NCBI GenBank assembly: GCA_030704615.1
Contig: CM060731.1
Span: forward strand, 14,632,001 to 14,696,000
Origin: Takakia lepidozioides
Lineage: Eukaryota; Streptophyta; Takakiopsida; Takakiales; Takakiaceae
Direction of reading: 5' to 3'
Length of the DNA: 64,000 bases
Position 1 is the stretch's first letter. Every line of letters starts with the position of its first letter. Position numbers and translations under genes: made by a program. Below the pieces are notes generated by a model that was given only the letters and a program-made list of their open reading frames with translations, did no database searches and was not told the DNA's origin. Shown piece after piece: positions 45,240 to 58,000 of this stretch.

Positions 45240-47170
45240 ATCTGCTCACGCCATGGCCGGCACTGGCGGGGCCCATAGGTGCATTGAAGACGCTGTTATT
45301 AAAAAATGAGAGCCATTTTTGTGTTGTTAGAATGGGATTTTGAGCACAATGAATGCGAAATGGCATGGGAATGACGAAGTATAAGTCAATTTGAAGATTT
45401 TATTGAGCGGAAGGAAAAAATTAAGTACTGGATGCAAAATTGTAGAAATTTGGTTCCAATATTAGAAGGATTATTAATGGATTAGAATTCTAATATTTGA
45501 TACAAATTGAGTGGATGGATGGATGATAATATGAAGAGGAAGGATTAGATGAGCATATTTAAGATTGGATGAAGATTATTAATATTGGATGATAATATTT
45601 TGGAATGTTGGGTAGTTGTAGGGTTCATAGGATTAGAGTTGACAAATAGTTATAACCCAAAAGTATATAAGGGATGGATATTGATGATGAATTTGTCATT
45701 GAGTGTTGTGGCCTAATATTGGAGTTGGTCCATTGAGTGTGAGAGCCTTGGCCAGTGGATTTGGTATACAAAATAGGAATGCTGATGCGATGAGACATGG
45801 ACCTGAGAGTGAAAGGGTCTGTAAACTTTATGTTGTGATGAGATATTTGAGTTTGCAAAATATAAGAAACAGACAATTATGGGGAAATATTATTTATGAA
45901 GGAGGAGAGAATATTATTTGATTAAGTGTATCAAAGTGTGAGACGAACTTAACGTGTATGGAAAATTCTATTAAGAGATAAGTAAGTGGGTTCTTTGGGG
46001 TGTTGAAACTTGAAACATGGAAAGGTTGCGGCAGAAGTGTCAGAAGAATATTATTAAGTATACATATGCTGTTCTAATTGTGACATAGCCTGGATGTAGA
46101 CTTCAATTGTGGGCTTTCCCTGAGTTCAAACGTTCAAACCTGATAGACTAGTTTTGCTTCCAATTTATTGCAGTCAAGTAAAACCAAACTACACCAACTT
46201 TGGCTCTCATGCTTATGTACTCTGTTGGAGACATTCTAAAAACTACTCAAATAACAGTTGGTAGACCCGGCCACCTAGTGTCCTTGTGTGGGGCCCACAC
46301 GGACCTTGTGGGCCCATTGAAGACCCTCATTTGAGACCCACTTTGTTTTTCAAACATATCTTCAAAGAAGTAACTTGTAAGTTACTTTAAAAGAAAAGAA
46401 TTGAAAAAAAGGGAGAGAGGCCCTGTTACTCAAAAAAAATAAATTAATGTTCTTAAACTCAAATTAAAGTAGTGAGGATAAGTTACTCATTTGTTGAAAG
46501 TTACACCATGTATCAAATTTATTTTGAGCCTACTTATCACCGTGGTTTGAATATCTTAAGTTATCCCCTTCTCTGACAGTCTTCGATTTCTTCTCATCAA
46601 TCTATTGAAATTCGAATGAAGACTCTCTACATCTCCTGATCAACCTTCATGTCACATTGTACTAATCAGAATTTTGTTCAAGAAGCTTCACATACATTCG
46701 AGTTTTTTTCTTGTTTAAATTCCTCCATAGCCATAGTACATAGTAGACAACCTAGAAATAAAAAATCGACTGCAGGAAACAAAGCATACATGAGCTTGAG
46801 GATACATATATGAGTTCCTTGGATTGATTGGATGGAAACAACAGAAGGATGCATGTTTCTTGAAGTGCAATATTGATTAAGATTAGACGATTAGACATCT
46901 ATGCATGATAGACATAAAATCTTCCTGCTCTTGAGAGTGGCCCTGCTGAGGCATTCCACTGGGTTTGCCACATGTATAGTTTGGCTCACCCACCATTCTG
47001 CTGGGAAGCCATCTGTACACTTCTGCTGAGACCGGTAGGGTGAACCAAATTGTACATCGTACAACGTTACGAATGTTACGGTACAACGTTAACTTCCCAA
47101 GCGTTCAATAAACGTCCCCAAATGAAGGTCCTAATGTTATCGTTAAACGAAGCCCGTAACATTAATTTTG
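45240..47170. other. AT-rich intergenic stretch
   Basis: No coding sequence recognised. Confidence 0.45.
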
Positions 47171-47184
47171 TCAATGAAGGTCGT

Positions 47185-47324
47185 AACCAGGGAAAATACT
47201 GGAATCCCTTTAAGCAGTGGGAATTCTGGTCCGTAAAGCACATTTACGTCCTTTAAGTGTCGTTTGGGGACTTTACTTACCAGAATTCCCACTGCCTGTA
47301 GGGATTCCAGTATTTTCCCTGGTT
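47185..47324. repeat. Foldback with 46-bp arms, candidate small-RNA hairpin or MITE
   Basis: Left arm 47185-47230 (AACCAGGGAAAATACTGGAA...) pairs with right arm 47279-47324 (...TTCCAGTATTTTCCCTGGTT): 43 of 46 positions, the three mismatches together in the middle, loop 48 bases. Size and shape fit a plant miRNA-like precursor or a young foldback element. No target duplication recognised outside. Confidence 0.85.
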
Positions 47325-47529
47325 GAGGGTGACTGGGACCAGACAACTAAGTAACAGCCAAGGTTAGTTTTACAAAACGTAAAATTGTGGGGCTAGGACA
47401 TTACCTCTCACCGACCACGGCAACCGGGCCCATTTCCTAGTCACAAACGGTGTGAGAAATGTTCTTGCAATGAAACCGTGGCTGTTGATACTTTGACACC
47501 CCTCCACTATACCCTATACTTCACAATCA

Positions 47530-47690
47530 AGTTGTAGCCTAGTGGATATGGGCATAGACCATCGTGGACGTGGTTGTGGGTTCAATCCACCAATTGGTGT
47601 CATTCCCGCCTGAAGGCACCGGGTCAAGAGCCACGATCATTTGCTTCCTTGCGGCGGCGTCGTACTATTTTTCTTTTTCTTAAACCCAGT
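47530..47690 (+). mobile_element. tRNA-derived SINE
   Basis: A box TAGCCTAGTGG (47535-47545) and B box GGGTTCAATCC (47578-47588) at normal spacing, followed by a non-tRNA body ending in a T-rich tail (TTTTTCTTTTTCTT). Confidence 0.65.
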
Positions 47691-48702
47691 GTACTCATGT
47701 TCCCCTCAACGGTTATCTACACCGACACCATCAAATACCCGGCAGGTCCGCATCTAGTTCTGATAACAAGTCGATACTTGATACCCGCCGTTTATACCGT
47801 CCCACCCACATACCTATTTCTATCTGTATGATTAACATGATGTACCCAGGTTCGGTACATCATCCATACCGGGGATTACCTACCGACCTATGCAGGTTGA
47901 TAGTTGTTAGGTACTTGTAGGGTATCCAGGTATGCTGTCCGCATTTGAAGCTGCCACGTTGCAAGGTTGAGAGGAGATTTACCCCAATGTTGACCGAAAA
48001 TAGGGGCAATTATTATGGGGTAATGTTTTGTCCAGTTGGATCCAAATCTTCAGCGAGTAATTGTTGCTGAACCTACAAGAAAATTACATCAATGATACAG
48101 TGAATCTCCATAACACATTTACTTACTACAAGTGGATGGATATCTAGACACCATTTCTTTTAATGGGCCTCTAATTGGCTTTGGTAGAATCCACATGAGT
48201 GCCCATTCCAAGTGTCTATGCCTTTTAGGGAAGAGGGTCTTATTTACACTAACTCCCATTGACATCACATACATATGTGTGCGTGTGATACAAATTTTCT
48301 CAATAAAAGAAGCTTTAAAAAACAGAAAGAAGAAAGAAGCTTTGCGTAAAATTGCATCTTTCTTACATTTTCAGCCTTTTAAGTCAAGTGTTTTCCGATA
48401 TTTTTCCTTGAAAGCCTAAGTTCATATGATAAGAGTTTAGATGTGAAGACCCTAGTTAGTTCCCTCCCTAATGAGCTGTGAAATATTAAGCCTTTGTAAG
48501 AGTGAGTATTTCCGTCGTCCCTAGGATAACTAAGTCCAGAGTTGACTGCCTGCATTGAATATGAAGCAGTCAGGAAGACATACCCCAGTGTACCCAAGGG
48601 AAAAGCCACAAAGCCACGTATAGCTGTTTCTCCACACAGGCCTGCTGTTCTTCTCTGTCTGTTTCTTGTCTTGAGAGCAGAGCCCATGGGTTCAAGCGCC
48701 AC

Positions 48703-48836
48703 ATAATCTCTTCCCCTCTCCGTCCCGCACAAACAGTCTTTGCTCACCATCTTGGTAAACAATCACAATGATTCTATACTTTGCTTTTTCCCTGCCTCAA
48801 TTGGAGCTTCTCTGGCGTGTGGTCTCTCTCACTCTC
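48703..48836 (+). repeat. Dispersed repeat, copy 2 (partner 20250-20392)
   Basis: See copy 1. Here it lies in the putative promoter or 5' UTR of the SMP/C2 gene, whose start codon is at 49099. Confidence 0.85.
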
Positions 48837-49098
48837 ACCACTTCAAAGATGTTGAGCTGTTGTCAAATGTCGTAGGAAATCTCTTCCTCTCTTTTCAGAC
48901 GCACTTTCATCGTGAATCTCGATCGTACTCTGCTTCTCACCCTCTTTCTCCTTCTTTGTCCGAATTTTAGTTTGTATCTCTTACCCCCGTTGCATCAAGG
49001 TTGCGTATGAGGATCTGGATCTCTGTTCCTAGAAGTTAACTATCTCTCTCTCCTCTCAATTTCTTTCCCTTCAATCATCCAGCTCAATTACGTGGGCA

Positions 49099-52000
49099 AT
49101 GGCAACTTTGAAAGGCAACGTGCCGGGGAGTGAGCTGGTGAGGATGGCAGTGGAGTATGTCATGGTCTGGCCCTTCATGTGCCATGTGGGGTTGGTGCTT
49201 TTCATTGCGTGGATTGCAGCCTCCCTCCGCTGCAATATTTCCATGGTCTTCCTGTTGGGCTTCATATATCTTTACCAGGTGTTGTTCTATTCTTCTCCCA
49301 TTCTTGAGTGATCGGAGGAGATTTGTGTTCTGTCGCTTAGAAGACGTAACTTTTCCAATGGAAATTTTAGCTGAAAGTGTCCAATTCCCGAAAGTGGGCG
49401 GATCCTAAAACGAAACGAGTGCTGTTTGGCTAATCATCGCTGGAAAGAGACGTTCGGGTATTTTGTGATGTGGAAACGTGGTCGGAAGTAGTCTGAAAGG
49501 GAGATTGAAAAAATTTCTGCCCTTTACAACGTTACTGTGATAATGATGGGCTACTTGGAATACTATAAGCAAAGCTTGAACCATGTTGATACAATGAGTT
49601 GCGAAATTTTCCTTGCTGGTGCTACAGCCTTGACGCTTGGGGTTCAAGTCATTGACTGGCATGCAGTTGAGAACTACACCCTCGTCTGCAAGGGGATCTG
49701 CACAGCTGTTTGCCTGAAATCATTGGGGATTTGCTGCCAATTTTTTTGGAGATGTTAGCACTCTAGACTATGGTCATATATCTGTGAAGAACCTACAAGC
49801 ACGGATCCAACGACAATCAGGTTACAGGTTCACTGAATGTCAGTGGAAGGGTTGGCTTTGGCATCATATGAGGAAGCAAAATGTTGATTCCCTGCAGATG
49901 TAACCCTCTATAATATACAGAGGTGACACATGTGATTGCACTCTCAGTCAAACCGTCCTGAGAAATGGCTAGAGAGGAGAACTTAAATATGTCATGGGAA
50001 AGACAGAGATAGAAACAGTTTGATGACGACAAGGGCCATGGGACAAAGTAGAAAAGAAATGAAATGAAATGAAATGGTGCTTTATAACGTCCGCGGAAAG
50101 CTCGTAGAGCTTATGGGACAAAATGGAAGAAAACATGAGAGAGGAACAAATCCAGAAACCACAATTAATGTTCTAGCGATTGTCTAAGGGTGAAGGCCTC
50201 GTGTAGGTAGGCTGCCAAGCATTTTTGATCCTCATAGTGAAAGACATCAGTGAGAGTTTGGGTTCCACTGAATAAACAGTGGAATCTCCCACGGATCTCG
50301 TAGTATAGAGGGCAGTAGAAGAAGAAGTGTTCTTCAGTTTCAATTTCCTTGCTGCGCCCTATGCAAGCTGGACATAGGCGGTCCTCCCGTTGCAGGTTTT
50401 CCCATCTGCCAGTCTCTATCCGTAGGTTGTGGAAACCCACCCTGAACCGCCCCAATGCCCTCAAGAGGGAAGGAGATAAGGGTGCTGAAAGGTAATTTGG
50501 TCTCAAGATTCTATCATCGCGGAGCACCAAGAATGTCTCTCGATAGAAGTGGAGCTTTGTCGTGAGATTGGGTAGCATCCAAGTTCTCTTGACATGTAAT
50601 TCCATAAGCTCTCTCCGAATGAGTCTGTTGCGGTCATGTCTGGATGTGATGTCCACCTCATCTGGGTTCATTGGTAATAGGAAAGCAGTAGAAAGTCCGT
50701 TACGTTGAAATAAACTGTCCACTCGAGCATACCAGGAGTTCCTGAAACCTGCAGCTTTGAGCCTCATAGATGTTGTCAGGGCCCTAGTCACTAGCCCTTT
50801 GGGTGGAAGGGCCTGCAATCTATGGAGAAAGATTGTAAGCCTGAAGAGGGCCTCGGATTGCAATGGTACACATGCGAACTCTGCACCTAGGATCTGAGAT
50901 GGAGTTGTGCTCCTGGCGCCAAGCATTGCTTGGAGAAAAGATGACTGTAATGGTTCCAAATTCTTTTCCCACCAGGAGACAGGGACACCAGGTGCCCAGA
51001 ACTCACAACCATAGATGGTAGCAGGGCTGACGACGGTGTCAAACAGCCACTTTTTGGTCGGGGGATGCCGCAGATGTATTTGCTTGCATTTGGCCTGAAG
51101 GCGGACGGAGGCCGCCTTACCTTTAGTCAACCTGTCCAAGGCAGTGGCTGCAAAGTGAAACTTGGGGGAGTGGATAACCAGACCTAGGTACCGGTATGAT
51201 TTCACAATCTCAATTTCCTGCTGGTTGAAGATGAATCTACGATCAGCCTGGCCATTGAAGACCATGATCTTGGTCTTGCTAAGATTGACCTGCATCCCAT
51301 AGTCTTTGCAGAACTGTTCCAAAATTTTGAGATGGCGTTGCAGAAAGACCGGGGATTGTGCCAAAAGGGCAACATCATCAGCATAGAGGAGATCTGATTG
51401 GGTTGGTCCCCCATCCAATGGGACCCCAACCCCATGGTTTTTTGATATGTAATTCTCCAAGACGTCAATGTAGATCCCGAACAGGGTAGGTGAAAGGGGG
51501 CAGCCCTGTTTGACTCCAATGTTGCTGTGGATCTCGGCTGAGAATTCAACAGCGACGTTGACCATGCCAGTGACAATCTCATACATAGAAGAGATGGCAC
51601 AAAGGATGTCTGGAGGGACTTCCACTCTATGGAGCCGTTGGAAGAGAAGGTCCCGAGGAACTGAATCAAAGGCTTTGTGAAAGTCCACGAAGCAAACATA
51701 GACCATTCTTTTGTCATAGCGTGCACTTTCCACCATAACTTGAAGAGTGAAGATGTGGTCAATAGTGGATCGGTTTCGACGGAAACCAGCCTGTCCCTCA
51801 GCACGAATGCGAGAGTACTCAGCCCAATCATCCAGTTCCATGGCCACTACTGCCCCAAACAGTTTAGCAAGTAATGAGGACACCATGATAGTACGATAGT
51901 TTGTCGGTGCGAGCCTGTCACCGCTCTTAAAAAGTGGGTGGATGATGCTCTTTGTCCACTCTGTTGGGAAGCCCCGTTGCACCACCTCCTTGAAGAGGTT

Positions 52001-55000
52001 AGCTATAAAAGGGGCTAAAGTAGGTGCAGCATGCTTGATGAATTCACTCTGAAGTCCTGAAATGTCCACCGCTCTGCCATTTTGCAGCTTCTTGATTGCC
52101 TTACTGACATTGGCTGTAGTAAAGAGAGAGAAGTGAAGGGGTTTAGAGGTTATAGGAGAAGGAGTTTGGGTTGGGGAATGGTACAAAGACTGTGCATACT
52201 CATGCCAGACATGAATGTCAGTGATTGGGGGGGGATCTCTATGAGGTTTAAGGAGGGACCAAAAAGATCGAGGAGAAAATCTGATTTTAGCAAGGAAAGA
52301 AGATTGCAACTTGATAGTGTAGGCTTGCTTTTTGGATCTAATGAGGGACTTATAGTGCTTAAGAGCAAGATTAGTGGACTCTGGAGAAGAATTGGTATCA
52401 AGTAGTAAAAATTTGATGCGACGTCCAGCAGTCTTGCATTCCTCATCATAAAATGGTGCGTAACGACGAGTGGAGAAGGGTGAGGAGGTAGATGGAAGGG
52501 TGACGGGAAAGGATCGCAGGGCTGAGTCCCAAAGGGCTTGAGTAAGATGTGTAGCCTTGTCGTTAGGAGATGATAGATGTAGAATGGAAGGGAGGGTTGA
52601 CGCTAGGTATGTTTCATACTCGGCGTCGTGTAAGTGAGAGAAAGGGGTATTAAAGTGGATACGTGGGTGTAAGGGAAGAGACGCAGAGGGGATCCTCACG
52701 GGGAGGGAGATGGAAGGAAATGCAAAGAGAAAGACAACGAATTTAAATCTGTGGGAAGGCCAAAGCACCCAAGAGACACAAGAACAAGAACAAATGAACC
52801 ACACAAGAAACAAATCGTAGTACCCAACAACTAAGCGTTGTGTGAAGGTAGAATGCCTCAGAAAGACAGTAAAAAAGAAAATCTGCAATGTCGTGTGTGT
52901 TTGTAACACTGCACGAAGTCCACATTACTGGACATCAGAAGACAATGGTGTATGCAAAGATGCTGAGAATTTATAATATGTCCTTGTCAACATCTGCTGA
53001 TGTTGGTAATACTCAGCCAGTACAGTTTACAAGGGATATTAGTTGTTCATGCATGTGCGGTGGACACTTCAACCAACATTTAGCAGTTTAACTGCTCATA
53101 AATATTGCCTTCAATCTCTTCTTCTCCCCCTCCCTCCAGAGGGACTGACTATAGCATCATATTGGACAATGTTTGGTGCAGATAGAGAAGCGACAAAGAG
53201 AGAGAAACCATCGACGCATACGCCACCAGGAGAGGAAGAATTCAAACAAAATACGGGTATTGTGCCTGCTTTGTGTCAAGCTCCATGTGTACCTCGCGAG
53301 ATGAGAGTGAGATGAATGGTTGTAAAGCTTTTACCACAAGCTTTCATATTGCAAAAAACACTTGGATTGTCCATTGCCATACCTCTCTCAGACACACGTT
53401 GCCAAAACTGCAGTTTGTACAAATTTTTTACACCATGGGCAACTTAGTTCTCAAATATAAGTTCCACAAGGGGAGTGAGCCTTCAACGGCCATAGTGACC
53501 CCATTCCATCTCCTCTTTTTTATCCAATTTTTGTGCTCTGCTCAATCTGGTTGAAGTGTCTATTGCCAGAAGGCCAGGGCATGCAGAGTCCTGTCTGCAG
53601 TCTTACAGGAGGCAAGTAGATAACTCTCTCTGTGCTCATTTCCTTGGTAATGTGGCATGATTAGCTTGAGCAGGGAAGCTGTGGTCAGATTGGAACTTTT
53701 AGCTACCATCTACCATACTCGCAAGAGTAACTTCTAACTATTGAGGCAAATGCAGCTTTCAGAAGGGGAAACGGTTCGGTGGATGAATCAAACCTTGGAG
53801 AGCATCTGGCCAGTCTTCCTGGAAAATTTCGCCTCCCAAATGATCTTGCTCCCTATTTCCCCATGGTTTTTGAACAAATACAAACCTTGGACTGCGGTAC
53901 GAAGTGATTTAGGAGTTTGAAGGCAGTCTCCTTTATGTCGAGGTGTGTCATTTGAATCTGGGATTTGGTGGAGAGTTTGACGTGCATTTCCAAGGCAGCA
54001 CCAATTGTTAGTCTTGTTACGTTTCTTGCTGTCCTTGTAAATTCAATTGCAGCTGGGAATCCCAGCCTCGTCTTTTCCTGTTCATTTTCCGTGCCATTAT
54101 GGTATCTAGCTTTTATTGTGTGCCTAGTGAGCTTAGGCCTGGTATTAAGTTGTCGTAAACTTCTCTACAAGGGTGCCCCTTGGATTTGCTCTTTAAAGTG
54201 GTTTCATCTAGCCTCTGACCACCAGTCCAATGGTCAGGGCACTCAGCCATGATCTTGGTAGTGGACATTTGTTCCAAATGGATGATCAAGACTTTTCACC
54301 TGACCTATTTGTGAAGCCATGTGACATTATCCTCTTAGCCAGGGCAAGGCAGTGCCCACCCAAAATGGGACGCTAGAACCTTCCAAATCTTTAGGTCAAG
54401 AATATGGCACAAGTAGCCCACCAGAATGTACCGAGAGTTTCCTTTACCTTGCAGCTTTCTGTGGGTGGTCTAACCTGAGGTTGTGGTTATTTGGCAGAAA
54501 AAAGTGCTTCTGCAGCACCTCTGTTTGGGGGAGCATCCACCATTATTCACAATGATACGCCCACTGGCGCAGCCGACCGATGGTGATCACGTGGTATCCA
54601 TTTTGCACTTCAATCTGACAGTGAGACGTACTCAATATGGTCTTACTTGCCTATCCTTGTGCCAAATGTCTCGCGTTGAGGGAGAGACTGTACTCATAAG
54701 GCGTTTTTTGCTGTAGCCTCGTGGCCATAGACCCTGCCCATTTGGCGGAGACAATAGTGAACATGCACTACCTTAATAAGGGACTCACTCCTGTAGTGGG
54801 ACTGACCTTGATATAAACAGCATTGAGAGAATGTACTCATAAGATGTTGTTTCCATAGCCTTGCGGCCATAGACCCCATGCCAGTTTGGGTGGAACAAAA
54901 GGGAACAGATACTACCTTTGTGAGGGGCTCACTCCAGTGGTGTGACTTACCTTGATAGAGACAATTAGTTCGGGTTTTAGAAAGCCCTTAACACGAGCAT

Positions 55001-58000
55001 CAACTTGCAGAAAGCTCAAAGAGCTCATGGGACAAGAGAAAGAAAGAAACAAGAAAGAGAGGGCCCCCCCCACAAGCAGCCCAAGGGTTGTCAAGGCAAC
55101 TATTGCTCAAGGGGTTGTCTTAGAGTCAGTGCAGGTAGTCTGCGAAGCATCTCTAATCCTCGTAATGAAAGAAAATTTATTTTGTCAAAAGGTAAGTGCC
55201 TTTGTGCTGGACAGATGGCTGAGACTACAAAATTCACTCTTGGGCAAGGTTGTGTGGTTGACTATGGAGCACTGCCTGCTCTTTGGTTGCTGGGTACCCA
55301 CAAGGGAAGTCCAGGTCATTGAACGTGTACCTGAACTTTGACACAACTGATAGTCCTCTTACACTGCAAAATCCTATGACAAATCAAGAGCAGCATCTGT
55401 TATTAGTTAATTGTCCCTGCAACGGGAGGGTTTGTCATCCTTCCATATGCTCTCGTGAATGCAACAGAGGAGGCTGACAGTTCACACTCTGACCTCAAGA
55501 ACACCTGGGGACACGGATACATTATGTGCACTGTACTTCAAAATCATCTCATGCAGCTCTCCATCCTATAACTGTTAGGCTGGATCTTATGAGTATTTAT
55601 ACTAATGGCCACACTTCTGTGCGCCTGCAGCTTTATTTCCCAGCTTGCGTACCTTCTTCCTGCAAGTTGGCCTTGCTGGCTCAATCTTCATTTGTCTCTT
55701 GCATCAGGCATTGGAGGCAGCTGTGGAGTTTGTGGCAGGCGAGGATATGAATGCTGTGTTAGCGATTCAGATGCATCGCCGCCTTGGCTTTGGGCTCTGG
55801 ACCAGTTTCCATCTGTCTAATTTGCATCTTGAGGGCAGGGTATGTATTTGAAAGCTAGAGTCATGATGAGTTTCTTCAGATCTCTACGACTCGCTATGCC
55901 CATAGAGGTTATGGCAGTACAAAATGTTTGGAGAGAGAGGTCAATGAATGGATCTTTCCCTGTGTTGACACTCCTAATGTTAATAGGTGTCTCATCCCTG
56001 TGTACTCCCTCATGAGAATTAGACTTGTTCTATTATGAGCTTTGTTGGACGATGTGCAAATACACCATTGGAGTTTGGCAACTCGTATAATTACCTCCAA
56101 CTGCTTATCTCAATCCTTGCTAGTTTCGACTGCCTTAGAATCTCCCATCAATAAACTCAGTGGTTTGGGTCTAGCAATGATCTGAGAGTATGAGCACTGG
56201 TCAGGGCCCTGTGTATTTTATCATCTCTCTCGTGATCTCTCAGACACCTCTCTTTTCCCTTCATGAATTGCTGACTCGGTTTTCCTGGTACAGGTGAAAA
56301 TAGGAGTGAAGTTTGCAAAGGGATGGCCAGTCATAGAGAGGATCCGCATCTGCTTTGCCAACGCACCCTTTGTGCGAGTGACTGCCCGCCCGCTCTTTGA
56401 TTATGGTGTTGATGTGACAGAGCTTCCTGGTGTTGCAAACTGGTTGGTATGTCTCTTGGAGCTCATCTCTTTACCTATTGTAGTAAGGCTCCACCATTAT
56501 CTTGTGAGAGTAGATTACAGAATTTGACTGCCCTCCTATACTCTTACGATATCACTAATTGGGAGGTTTAAACCAATCCACTATTAGTTTGTACAATGGT
56601 GAAGTGCGCATGATTGTTTGAGACTTGTAATTTTGTATGTAAATGTATCGATATATATATATGTAGGTTTTCAAGTGTGGAGCTTGATTACCCTGTTCAT
56701 TTCACTCACTTGATGCAGTTATTAACATTTGGTCATTCAAATAGTTTTTAGCTCATGCAGCTTTGGGGTTGGTTTTGACAGGACAAATTAATTGCAGATG
56801 CACTGGAGAAGTCCCTTGTAGAGGTAAGCTTTCATGTCAATTCGCCTCTGTGGAATGCCCTCTCTATTTGAGTTTTTTCAACCCTCCTGTTAAGAGGGAG
56901 ACAGCCAGGACAGGGTATAATTTTGGAGTTCAGCACGGCTTGGCAGAGCTTGGGGACTATCCCCTCTTGAGGCAGTGATAGCAGGGATATGGGGAAGACC
57001 CTCCTCATTTACTCTCCTTCCAGCACTTATCCACCTCGAGCAGATTGCCGTATCCTTATGATGCTGTGATCACAGTATGACATGGTCCTGGATAGTGTGG
57101 TCCAGGGAGAAAATTCACATACCTGCAGGGCCTCACTAATAATGGAGTTGAGGCTTTTTGGAGGAAGTACCCTCCAAGCAGGAAGCAGCAGCCTAAGAGA
57201 TCAAGGAGGTGTTATATCTATGCTACCTGTAGTGCTTTTGTACTGTTTGCATGAGGACAAGTGACTCACATCTAGTGTACTGTAGGCTTTTTGCATGACA
57301 GATCTGGTGTACTGTGTTGTGTAGGGATGGATGGCGAATCAGGTGGGATTATACTAATTGAGTGCTGTGTGATGAGTGCAGCCAAATATGCTTGTTGTGG
57401 ATGTGGAGAAGCTCATGAGCAAGTTGATGTTTCCCAACCCAGTATCACAGCAGCAGCCTAATACACCTTCAAATGGTAAGCAGACAAACCACCTGGAGAG
57501 TGGTCAAGCTAACCACTTTCCAAGGGAAAAATCCCTAGAAAACAGGGCAGAAACCACAAGACACCAGCATGTAGTCTGCACAGGATGAGAACGCCAAGAA
57601 GGAAAAAAACAAAGGCTCATACAATCCTGAGAAGGGGAGGCATCCAAGATTGAAGTTGAAACCAAAATACAACCTTCCCTACCTGACCCAGACTTGTAAT
57701 TAGTTTCACATCCTCCCCCTTCCTATAGAAGATAATACTGTCTTTTCAGAGGCTGCTCATCCCTGGGATTTTGAAGATAGAAAATGCTTACTTGTCGTTT
57801 CATGACAGAGTCGGTCTTCCAACCAGTAGTTGAGATCTGTTTAGTTGTTTCGTAGTTTGTTATGGACTCTTCCTGTGGGTGTTAGAAGTTTTCTTTCTAT
57901 GAAATCCAATGGAGATTCAACTGTCTATTAGTCTCTCACGGAGGTCTTCCATCAGAAATGCTTGGCATCTTAACTGCATGAAGCGTTGACTCTTAGACAA

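Noticed and set aside
53965-54252. 95-codon frame with membrane-like segments
   Set aside because: Falls in intron 3 of the SMP/C2 gene between two exons with matching phase; composition explains the hydrophobicity.
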